From Tethya wilhelma (lineage: Eukaryota > Porifera > Demospongiae > Tethyida > Tethyidae): a DNA stretch of 64,000 nucleotides. Made by a program: the position numbers and the translations under genes. Shown piece after piece: positions 20,553 through 29,554 of the stretch (its first letter is position 1; each line of letters opens with the position of its first letter). The DNA lies in NCBI GenBank assembly GCA_964030475.1, contig CAXIPT010000012.1, positions 970,827-1,034,826 on the forward strand, written 5' to 3'. The notes under the pieces are model-generated. The model was not told the DNA's origin, did not search any database, and was given only the letters and a program-made list of their open reading frames with translations.

Positions 20553-22886
20553 TCAAACTTGCTCAATGGTGTAAGACTGAAAAGAAGCTATGTCCTCCTG
20601 GGTAGCCTTCTCAAGCACCTTGCTATTGGCACGATTCACTACCTCTATGACTTTTTTTGCAGCTTCATCTACAGAGGAATCATCTACATCTTTGTATAGC
20701 CAGTTGATTTCTCTAAGCTTTTCTACAGCTTTTTTTATGGCATCAACATTGACCATGTTTCGCCATACGACGCCATCTTTTGTTGGTCTACCATTGACAA
20801 TCACATACAACTCTGGATCAGGTAAATCTGATTGATTCACCTGATCTAGGGTGTCCATTGTTCTGTTCAATGGTAGAGGAAGAAAGAACATTGTACCTTT
20901 GCAGGCTTTCAGGGAATTGTACGTGGGTACTTTTCCCGTGTACGTGCCCAGTCTTACCACTGTCTGGTAGCACTTGGCACGTTGAATGAGTTGCATACTC
21001 AATACGTCTAGTTTTGACAGTTCTGGAGGAACAGGCAAAACACTCAACCCATTGAGGACGCAACGTGGCGGCAATCGATCTTTTCTGATCATTGGCTTAC
21101 AATAGGTACACATGTAAAGTACCTCGTTGGTGGCATTTGGGTTGTTCTCTGTGATGTAGGCTTTCAGTGAAGGCCACACCACAGTACCTAGGTTGTCACT
21201 AAGCTTCACTCTAGATACTGATTTTCTCTGGTGGAGTCGTTCACATGAACAACAAACATGCTCAGCGTGGTCATCAAGCTCTTTCTCGTAGTCAGCTATG
21301 AGTTGAGCGTGATTCAGCAGTAAGGTAGTTTCTAGACCTTCCATGCTAGGGTCGTCTTCTTCGTCTGAAGACATTTCATAGACTTCATCGACCTTGGTAC
21401 TGAAAAGTTCTTCAAAGTCGTCCCCAATCCTAGACACACACAACAGGTATTCTAGATCTCCTTGTGTGAGTGCTTCCTCAAACCTTTGAAGCTCTTTAAA
21501 GCTGCGAAGGCAATGATTCAAATTGTACAGGAATGTAACCAGTCTTGGAAAATGTGTAGACACATGACGCAAGATTCTGAGCTTACTTTGACAATTTGTA
21601 TCATTTGAACACAACAGTGGATGTCCACTAATTGTGTCGAAATACAACCGGTCATTCTCTTCATCGTAGTGAGAGAATCGTTGTTGATGGGGGTTTGGAC
21701 AGCCATCATCACACGTGTACAGATCTTGTTTCAGTTGATCAATTGGTTTGTCAAACGACTGTCTGAGTGAAACAATTGATTCAACTTCACTCTCAGTTAT
21801 GGCCTTGCACTCTTCGGTGCATGGCCATATCTCTCTGGTTTGTTTTTTTTGCTGTTTCTTTTGATCATCATCATCTGATGACTTTCCGTCATTATCACTC
21901 TTGTTTTTGTTTTTTTGCACAACAGTGATCTCAGCTACAACACACTGGCCTTTTGAATTTACAGGCAGAACTTGTTTACGCTTAACCTGTTGGTAAGCTG
22001 AGTCATAAAAGTATGGCTCGGTGATTGCAGTGTGGCAACGATTACCAAAATCTTCTAGCTTCTCTATCTTCATGGATTTGATAGACTTGGTGGACTTACG
22101 TAAGAGACTTGTATAGTCTCTACGGTAATCTAGGAGCATGCTGAACAATTTCTTTGCTGCTACACCACAAACCGCCCTTGCTGAAACTCTTGAAACATTT
22201 GAAACTTTTTTATAAGCCTTCATCAATTTATCTCTGATTTGCTTGTTCCGATACATAAGCTCAGCCAGGTTTTTCCTGTGCCTTTCACATTCTTCACGTT
22301 TAGGCTCAGAAAGGGCATATTTGTCTCGCTTTTGTGCACAAATAGCTTTCCTGTTCCTAATGTGGTAGGCTTTCATAGCAGCTGATTGTTTAGAATAATT
22401 TTTCTTAGAAGCTGCTTTCTTGATAATTGGATTTTTGCTGTAATTAATTCTAGATGCATTTTTCTTCCCCTCAGAGTTTTTAGCATATGCTTCTCTAGAA
22501 TAGGCTTTCTGCTGTGCAGAGTTTTGTGCATATTTTTTTCTAGAGATAGCTTTCTTGGGCTCTGGATTTTGAGCATATCTCGTTTTGGAGATAGCTTTCT
22601 TGGGCTCTGGATTTTGAGCATATCTCGTTTTGGAGATAGCTTTCTTGGGCTCTGGATTTTGAGCATATCTCGTTTTGGAGATAGCTTTCTTTGGCTCTGG
22701 ATTTTGAGCATATCTCGTTTTGGAGATAGCTTTCTTTGGCTCTGGGTTATGAGCATATCTCTTTTTGGAGATAGCTTTCTTGGGCTCTGGGTTTTGAGCA
22801 TATCTCTTTTTGGAGCTAGCTTTCTTGGGATCTGGGTTTTGAGCATATCTCTTTTTAGAGTTAGCTTTCTTAGGCTCAGAGTCCAT
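20553..22886 (-). CDS. 5' part of a Helitron-type polyprotein (DUF6570-like), truncated
   Basis: Single open frame of 777 codons from ATG 22886. Residues 1-120 are tandem 15-residue repeats (NPEPKKAISKTRYAQ type), then basic linker sequence, an acidic region, and a Cys-rich block (HVCCSCERLHQRKSVSR ... YMCTYCKP). A block matching my memory of the DUF6570 segment in Helitron-like proteins follows: KDRLPPRCVLNGLSVLPVPP, LDVLSMQLIQRAKCYQTVVR, LPLPLNRTMDTLDQV, DPELYVIVNGRP. In full-length relatives the Rep-like Helitron_like_N domain and a PIF1 helicase follow. Here the frame ends at TESFQSYTI-like sequence (ASFQSYTIEQV) and a family B MITE lies 210 bases beyond. So the nickase and helicase parts are absent and the copy is probably immobile. 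No introns. Confidence 0.7.
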   Translation of the reverse strand: MDSEPKKANSKKRYAQNPDPKKASSKKRYAQNPEPKKAISKKRYAHNPEPKKAISKTRYAQNPEPKKAISKTRYAQNPEPKKAISKTRYAQNPEPKKAISKTRYAQNPEPKKAISRKKYAQNSAQQKAYSREAYAKNSEGKKNASRINYSKNPIIKKAASKKNYSKQSAAMKAYHIRNRKAICAQKRDKYALSEPKREECERHRKNLAELMYRNKQIRDKLMKAYKKVSNVSRVSARAVCGVAAKKLFSMLLDYRRDYTSLLRKSTKSIKSMKIEKLEDFGNRCHTAITEPYFYDSAYQQVKRKQVLPVNSKGQCVVAEITVVQKNKNKSDNDGKSSDDDDQKKQQKKQTREIWPCTEECKAITESEVESIVSLRQSFDKPIDQLKQDLYTCDDGCPNPHQQRFSHYDEENDRLYFDTISGHPLLCSNDTNCQSKLRILRHVSTHFPRLVTFLYNLNHCLRSFKELQRFEEALTQGDLEYLLCVSRIGDDFEELFSTKVDEVYEMSSDEEDDPSMEGLETTLLLNHAQLIADYEKELDDHAEHVCCSCERLHQRKSVSRVKLSDNLGTVVWPSLKAYITENNPNATNEVLYMCTYCKPMIRKDRLPPRCVLNGLSVLPVPPELSKLDVLSMQLIQRAKCYQTVVRLGTYTGKVPTYNSLKACKGTMFFLPLPLNRTMDTLDQVNQSDLPDPELYVIVNGRPTKDGVVWRNMVNVDAIKKAVEKLREINWLYKDVDDSSVDEAAKKVIEVVNRANSKVLEKATQEDIASFQSYTIEQV
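22560..22870. repeat. 45-bp coding tandem repeat
   Basis: About seven copies of a 45-bp unit (for example tcttgggctctggattttga then gcatatctcgttttggagat plus a few bases) encode the 15-residue PKKAISKTRYAQNPE repeat of the Helitron-type ORF. Central copies are almost identical, edge copies are diverged, as expected from slippage or unequal exchange. Confidence 0.9.
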
Positions 22887-23820
22887 TTGGTAATGTTTCT
22901 GTGATAGTTTTAGTTTCCTTCTAGTATTAACATGGTAACTACACTTCGAATACTCTCACATAACATCTTTCTTTTTTTCACTGTTTGTTAAATAACTCTT
23001 CTTTACAGTAGCTATTTTTTTTCATTGTTAGCCAAGTACTGCTTTTTACGTAAAGCTCTTTTTTTTTCCTGTTTTGTTGGCATCTTGACTAGTATATGGT
23101 ATACAGATACTATAGACCATATAAGTATTCTGTTTTAATTCACAATACAATGATAATGATACCAAGTATGCACCCTTCTTGACTTAGCTGAATGTTGAAG
23201 GTAGTATATTGGGAACACAATTTGTGTCACACAACACAGTTGTGAGTTAAAGATCCTGCAAAATCAAATTCAAGTTTTGATCAATGATTGCAACTGGCAA
23301 AAGGATTATTGCTTTGTATTACCTTGATATAGATAACTTGTAAGATGTATGATGTAAAAAATATTCAATTATTTTAGCTTGAGGAAATAGTATCAGGGGG
23401 TTAAACTTTTTCACTAGTCTTGTGGTGAAGTTTTAAAAGTGCAGGCTACAGGAATGAAATTGACATAATATTGGAGCAACTAAGGTAACATAACACATTG
23501 TATAATTATTAAAACAAATATATTATATAATATTATATTATACATTGTATAATTATTAAAACAACCTTTTTGATATGGAGTGAAGGCAATTCAGTTATCC
23601 AAGCTAGGTGGTCTTTCGAAACTTTTGCTTTTGCGGCATGTATAAGTGTGAGATTGAAGACACGAGTGAGAACTAGAATTTAGACTCGAATATCACGTAC
23701 AGGAACTTAAAGAGAAGTTGTATTTCACAAGTACTCGAGCAGAGTCAACTGAAGAGCAAACAATTTACATTTTTTTTGTCAAATCACGCAACTATGGAAA
23801 TGGTCGCTAAGCAGCAGTTT
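22887..23820. other. Non-coding, T-rich
   Basis: Upstream region of the Helitron-type ORF. Poly-T runs and a short duplicated AT segment (acattgtataattattaaaa at about 23495 and 23540). No gene seen. Confidence 0.4.
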
Positions 23821-23825
23821 TACGT

Positions 23826-23880
23826 GGTCGGCGCGGCGCGCGCGGCAGGGTTGCGCGCGGGGAATTGCGCGCGCGAACAT
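23826..23880. other. CpG-dense GCGCGC island
   Basis: A 55-bp run of CG/GC steps (ggcgcggcgcgcgcgg and ttgcgcgcgggg and attgcgcgcgcg) in AT-rich surroundings, directly before the family A element at 23900. Confidence 0.6.
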
Positions 23881-23899
23881 GCACGTCCTTTTCACGTGC

Positions 23900-24363
23900 T
23901 TGCATTATGAGCTAATAAATATGCATGAGTGAGGAATTATGGCTGCCAATACAGTTACAGAGAAAGGGCTTTTTGCCTTGTATCTAGCGACTCAATGAGA
24001 GACACAAAAAACCGATGGCAAAAGCGATTGAAGACAAAGAAACCAAGTTCATCCGTTCAAGAATCAGCTTCTAAAAGTGAATGGTGTTTGAGATATGGCG
24101 TGAGAAGATAGAAGAAGAAGAAGAAGAAGAAGAATAAGAAGAAGATGGAGAAATTTGAGGTTTGGCATATTTTAGTTTGGTACTTTAGCGATGGTTTTAG
24201 GCCATGTTTTTGGGCTCATTAGAAAGAGAAAGAGCTAAATAGTAGCTTAAGAAGCCTTTTAGTGCTAAGCGCTCAGTTTTTGCAGCGTTATTCGCGTGAA
24301 TATTTGTATTGCGCTAATGGGCCATCCGTGCCATTCCTGTGTACCCAGTACTACCGTACTGGG
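23900..24363 (-). mobile_element. Family A repeat, copy 4, inverted
   Basis: Runs from the 'atgcatgagtg' distal block through a GAA repeat (24106-24140) to the palindromic tip cccagtactaccgtactggg at 24344-24363. Confidence 0.8.
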
Positions 24364-24379
24364 AATAATCGAGATTATC

Positions 24380-24720
24380 TAAAAAAATTACACAAAGAAT
24401 TCAACAAAAGCCTGTAGTTCCTGAGATCTGAGGCTTTTCAGCCTCTTTGAGCGCTAAGCTTCAAGGCCACACCCATAATTTTGGGGGACAAGCCTGAGCG
24501 AGCTTCATAGCATAGACAGTATAAGCTTAGCTACTGATATGAAATGGCCTGAGGTCCTTTTACAAAGCAACAAAAGTCTATAGTTTCTGAAATCTGAGGC
24601 TTTTCAGCCTATCTGAGCTAAGCTTCGAGGCCACACCCATTCATCCTGTTAAAATTTTGGAGCAAGCATGAGGGGCGAGCCTGAGCGAGTCCCATAGCAT
24701 AGCTGCAGACCTGCTTATTG
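24380..24720. repeat. Two tandem copies of a repeat remnant
   Basis: Blocks 'gaggcttttcagcct' ... 'gctaagcttcaaggccacac' and 'gcgagcctgagcgag' each occur twice (about 24410-24530 and 24560-24690). The same words lie near 5815-5880 and, inverted, 6645-6700 inside the TTAA element, so this is related non-autonomous material. Confidence 0.5.
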
Positions 24721-25167
24721 ATACACACTCATCCAACTACATTATACAGAAATAACAATATAATATTAGACNCAGCGAACATGTTTCAATCATACTAAAC
24801 ACCCATAGCTGGTAATTGTTACACTGTAGTACGCCCATGCCCCTCATACTCATGTAATACACTCTGCTCAATACCCAGCAAAAAAATCTTACTAAGAATT
24901 TTCTTAATCTTAAGAAAGATGCTAAGATACTAGTGTCTATCTTGTAAGATCACATTCTAAGATTCTTATAATGGTCAATCTCTTAAGCAATCTTGTAAGA
25001 ATGTTTTATAATGTTATAAGCTTGCATACCTATAGATTCTTACTATGGTTAATCTTGTAAGATTGTTAATAAAATCTTGCAAGATGATCTTACATTGTTG
25101 CTCCATCACATATTAAAATTCATAATGGTCTATCTTGTAAAAATGTTAATAGTATCTTGTAAGATTG

Positions 25168-25787
25168 TTAAGGTTACGGGCTACCATTTGCTCATGAATA
25201 TTTTAATGAGCACGCATAGTTATTTTAGTGCGGAGCAAACCGCAACTTGTGCAAAACTGTTGGCATGATTTTTGGCGTCAGTTTTTTTCCAAAGTATTCC
25301 GCGTGTGACCGTATAAAGTGGCTCTTTTTAACCGGATTGTATGTGGGCAGGGCCAGATCTAAAAAGAAATTTGACAGCACGTTCAATGACAGAGAAACGG
25401 CAGCTTTTGTCTTCGCTTCTGCTGCAGCAAGAAGTAAGTTTGAGCTACCATTTTTTTCATACTATAAGAAAGAGAAGCCAACCGAATAGATCTGGCCCTG
25501 CAGAGAGTTGGAAATAAGCGTCTAACGCTCCCATAGTCGATCTGGAACGTTGCCTCTTAAAATAAACTGACGCCAAAAAATTTTGGCTACTCTTTCTGTT
25601 GGTATCTCTGAGTGTAGTAAGCCTGCTGAGGTTGTCTTTTCGCTGTTTAGGCCTGAAAGTTAAAAAGAATAACTGTCTAAGCTGTTGTTTAAAATTTGGC
25701 AGGAAATTGCTGCAGTAATTTGCCAAAAAGAAACTTTTTATTCTTGCTCATTAAATACTCATAACAGAATGTACCCCGTAACCTTAA
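25168..25787. mobile_element. TTAA-flanked MITE, piggyBac-like
   Basis: TTAA at 25168-25171 and 25784-25787. Tips GGTTACGGGCTAC and (complement) GGTTACGGGGTAC; the arms continue with imperfect inversion (catgaatattttaatgagca / ttgctcattaaatactcata). No transposase. Because it interrupts a repeated word, the empty site can be read from neighbouring units (gattgttaataaaatcttgc), supporting clean TTAA duplication. Confidence 0.85.
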
Positions 25788-25861
25788 TGATCTCTTGCAA
25801 GGTGATCTTACATTGTTGCTCCATCACATACTGAGATTCATGATGGTCAACCTTGTAAGAA

Positions 25862-26189
25862 TTGCATGTCTAGGATTTAGCTCATGGGGGTGCTAATATA
25901 ATGCGGGCGTGAAGCGCCTGAAAATTTGGGGGTAGCCATGCCCACTTTTGGTCACATGACCGCAATTGCACAATTGGATCGCACAATCGACGATCACTAT
26001 GCTACCGTATTCTGCTATTTTTTGCCTTCTTTTCTTTTAGCCTTAAAAGTGATTTTGAAGCATTGCTAGCTTGAATTTTACTCGTTTCATTGATTAATTC
26101 AATAAATAGCGCTACTCTGGAACGCTACTTCTAAGTGATGTCATTATCTGGTGAGCCAGGGGGGTGCACCCCCTTAAACACACCACTGG
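25862..26189. mobile_element. Second insertion in the repeat cluster
   Basis: Interrupts 'cttgtaagaatgttaatagt' (intact form at 25133-25152). Left part tgcatgtctaggatttagct, then ttttggtcacatgacc, right end cacaccactgg. The words 'tctaggattta' and 'cttttggtca(c/t)gtgac' are shared, in opposite orientation, with the intronic element at 50271-50632. Confidence 0.6.
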
Positions 26190-26471
26190 AATGTTAATAG
26201 TATCTTGTAAGATTATTAACGATATCTTGCAAGATGCCTTTTCAAATTCACCTGCTTGACTTCTTGCATGCAGGCCGCTATCTTTCTGGTAGTAACACAA
26301 CTATGGTTTGATGAAAAAGACACTCCTTGCTTCTGACATAACACAAAGGTACAAATTAGTAGCAAAAAACGATTAAAAAAAATGGCTTAACATCTACATA
26401 TGAATGGTGATGAACTAGAGGTAAGTTTAGAAATCAATGGTGTTCAAACATGTTTGGGATACATAATTATT

Positions 26472-26995
26472 CCCAGTACGGTAGTACTGGGTACACAGGA
26501 ATGGCACGGATGGCTCATTAGTGCAATACAAATATTCACGCGAATAACTCTGCAAAAACTGAGCGCTTAGCACTAAAAGGCTTCTAAAGCTACTATTTAG
26601 CTCTTTCTCTTTTTTAATGAGCCCAAAAACATGGTCTAAAACCATCGCTAAAGTAACAAACACAAACATGCCAAACCTCCAAATTTCTCCATCTTCTTCT
26701 TATTCTTCTTCTTCTTCTTCTTCTTCTTCTTCTTTTTCTATCTTGGCTCAACTTTTCTCAGAGACTATCCACTTTTAGAAGCTGATTCTTGAACGAATGA
26801 ACTTGGTTTCTTCCGGTACAGTCGCTTTTGCCATCGGTTTTTAGCGCCTCTCATTGAGTAGCTAGATACAAGGCGAAAAGCGCCTCCTCCATATGGCCGC
26901 CATTAATTTCTACACTCATGCATAATTCATTAGCTTCTAGAAAATTCGAATTGACGACCCTTTCCACACACAAAAGTGTGCGTTATTTGGAATTC
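26472..26995 (+). mobile_element. Family A repeat, copy 5
   Basis: Starts with the palindromic tip CCCAGTACGGTAGTACTGGG and includes the CTT-rich centre (26695-26735). It ends near 'aaaagtgtgcgttattt'. It is the outer part of the left arm of a large inverted repeat. Confidence 0.8.
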
Positions 26996-27298
26996 AAATG
27001 CAAGTTGCCTGGAACTATTTTGTGATACCTGGATGCTCTTGCTCTTCTTAAGAAATGAATCAGGACTTTGATTATCATAACATATAGAAAGGCAAGTAAA
27101 TCTTATGATACAGCTCCTGCCTCCAAATCATGCAAATGACTGAGATGTGTGTTACACTTCAGTATCAAGCAGGCTCAGTACACAACTTACTGAGCAGCCC
27201 GGCCACAGTCTAGCTGGCTTGCCAGACTACTAGCTTAGTAGCTAGCTACACACACCAACTCAATTGTGATTTGTAGAATTATGGAAAAATGAGAACAA

Positions 27299-27564
27299 AC
27301 AAGTACAAAAAACATTGGAAATGTAATGAGACACAGGAATGGCTAAATCGTAAAAAGAACGCAAACAAGATGGAATGGCTGTTAAGAGTGTGTAAGGAAT
27401 TCTTCCTGTGGGCAAAATAAGAGACTCAATAAGGAGATTGTTAAATGCAGCCCATACAGGAAGAATTCTGCACACACTCTACAGCCATTCCATCTTGTTT
27501 GCGTTCTTTTTACGATTTATCCATTCCTGTGTCTCATTACATTTCCAATGTTTTTTGTACTTGT
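27299..27564. mobile_element. Fold-back MITE, family B, copy 3
   Basis: Tips acaagtacaaaaaacattgg and complement; stem words gaatggctaaatcgtaaaaa and ccattccatcttgtttgcgt as in copy 2. A half copy is at 28707-28766. Confidence 0.85.
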
Positions 27565-28705
27565 GGGAATAAGATTTCACCAACTTCTTCTTTGTTCTTG
27601 CAAGACTAGGAAGAAAACTATATTTAACATGTTTAAACTTGCTTATTAGTTTGTTTAGGCTCTCAATTGATGGAGCAAGAAAGCATATATATTCTGTCAC
27701 GTTCAGCAGCCTAGGAACACCATTAACACCGCCACAGATTACTTAGGCTCCAGTTGGAAAATCTACATTGTGTCACTTCCATCAGATGAGAGTATCCTCT
27801 TGACTAAAGTCCACTTTGTATCTCTTACCTGCTTCATCCCTCTTCTCCTATCACAATCAGTGAGGTCAACATCAGACTAATGAGACTCAGATGATCGACA
27901 CTCAGAGCTGTTAGAGAAATTGCCTTAACATGTACAGGGTAGGGTGGAAGGTGTTGTGTACATTTTCTTAGACAATGGTTTGTTAGGGCTGCGGAATACC
28001 AGACTAAGAGTCAAGTTATGTACTACAAGTTTTGTGGCCTAAGATTGTCATACATCTTCTTCTAGCTGCACCTACTGGTTCACATTGGGAGAAGTACCCT
28101 GAAGCCAGAAGAGAATGGCATAGAAGCCAGTGTGGGTCTGTGTAGTGGTCCAAAGCATTCAAACTGAGGTTCTGAGTTGTAGAGGGATTCCAGGAGCACT
28201 GAGCTAGTAGTATTCCTTGTCCAACACTAGCTCCGAAATAGGCCTTGTCAGAAATGATTATGTTACAGTCTTTTTTGCTGGAGAGCTTCTTCCTGTGCCC
28301 ACAGATCAATCACGATCACAATCACGATCATGATCATGTGAGGTGCCACCACATGGCAACATCACAAGTGATAATGATATCACTCACAGCTGAGAACTGA
28401 AGCTCCCAGTTAACTATCAAGCTGCTTCTCAATAATTTTTGGAGGAATGTGATACTTACCATGTCTGTACTAATGACCCCTCATGCAAGTTGTACAGTAC
28501 ACAGATGCTGTGCAAAACACTTTATAGCTAAGTTTACATGTCACCTGCCAGATCATGTGACAGTAATTCTTAAGAATCCTAGATTTTGTACTATTTCAGT
28601 GTGTAAGTTTCACAAGAAAGAATAATTATTAATACTGTGACTGATGGTCGCTACTGTCAATACTGGTTGACTTAATTGTATCCTTTGTGCTGTCTTTTGC
28701 TTGTT
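27565..28705. other. Spacer of the inverted repeat, no recognisable gene
   Basis: No transposase motif seen in any frame. A hairpin-prone run of 'atcacgatcacaatcacgat' lies at about 28306-28336. Confidence 0.4.
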
Positions 28706-29069
28706 NCTTTTTACGATTTAGCCATTCCTGTGTCTCATTACATTTCCAATGTTTTTTGTACTTGTTTGTTCTCATTTTTCCATAATTCTACAAATAACAA
28801 TTGAGTTGGTGTGTGTAGCTAGCTAGTAAGCTAGTAGTCTGGCAAGCCAGCTAGACTGTGGCCGGGCTGCTCAGTAAGTTGTGTACTGAGCCTGCTTGAT
28901 ACTGAAGTGTAACACACATCTCAGTCATTTGCATGATTTGGAGGCAGGAGCTGTATCATAAGATTTACTTGCCTTTTAACTATATGTTATGATAATCAAA
29001 GTCCTGATTCATTTCTTAAGAAGAGCAAGAGCATCCAGGTATCAAACTATTTCCAGGCAACTTGCATTT

Positions 29070-29554
29070 GAATTCCAAATAACGCACACTTTTGTGTGTG
29101 GAAAGGGTCGTCAATTTGAATTTTCTAGAAGCTAATGAATTATGCATGAGTGTAGAAATTTAATGGCGGCCATATGGAGGAGGCGCTTTTCGCCTTGTAT
29201 CTAGCTACTCAATGAGAGGCGCTAAAAACCGATGGCAAAAGCGACTGTCCCAGAAGAAACCAAGTTCATTCGTTCAAGAATCAGCTTCTAAAAGTGAATA
29301 GTCTCTGAGAAAACTCGAGCCAAGATAGAAGAAGAATAAGAAGAAGATGGAAAAATTTGGAGGTTTGGCATGTTTGTGTTTGTTACTTTAGTGATGTTTT
29401 TAGGCCATGTTTTTGGGCTCATTAGAAAGAGAAAGAGCTAAGAAGCCTTTTAGTGCTAAGCGCTCAGTTTTTGTAGAGTTATTCGCGTGAATATTTGTAT
29501 TGCGCTAATGGGCCATCCGTGCCATTCCTGTGTACCCAGTACTACCGTACTAGG
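29070..29554 (-). mobile_element. Family A repeat, copy 6, inverted
   Basis: Begins in the block around aataacgcacacttttgtgt and ends in the tip cccagtactaccgtactagg at 29535-29554. Mirror of copy 5. Confidence 0.8.

Larger units (their letters stand above)
24880..26240. repeat. 'CTTGTAAGAT' repeat cluster, interrupted by two insertions
   Basis: Words such as atcttgtaagat, atcttgcaagat and taatggtcaatctt recur with longer partly matching units (cttacattgttgctccatca at 25090 and 25810). Two elements are inserted: 25168-25787 and about 25862-26189. The uninterrupted repeat units show the pre-insertion sequence. Confidence 0.7.
26472..29554. repeat. Large inverted repeat with arms of about 850 bp
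   Basis: The left arm 26472-27352 is matched, inverted, by 28707-29554. Each arm consists of a family A element, about 300 bp of shared unique-looking sequence (including gaaatgaatcaggactttga / tcaaagtcctgattcatttc), and half of a family B hairpin. The spacer is 27353-28706. The right arm begins exactly at the n (28706), so the structure may be a fold-back transposon or partly an assembly artefact. Confidence 0.75.

Noticed and set aside
22560..22870. Regular 45-bp repeats as a CRISPR array
   Set aside because: No unique spacers, the repeat is continuous and coding, and the genome is animal.
22373..22904. 157- and 172-codon ORFs overlapping the Helitron-type gene
   Set aside because: Shadow frames of the 45-bp coding repeat; no independent motif.
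28306..28336. 'atcacgatcac' run as a regulatory site
   Set aside because: Short simple repeat in a non-coding spacer without any associated gene.
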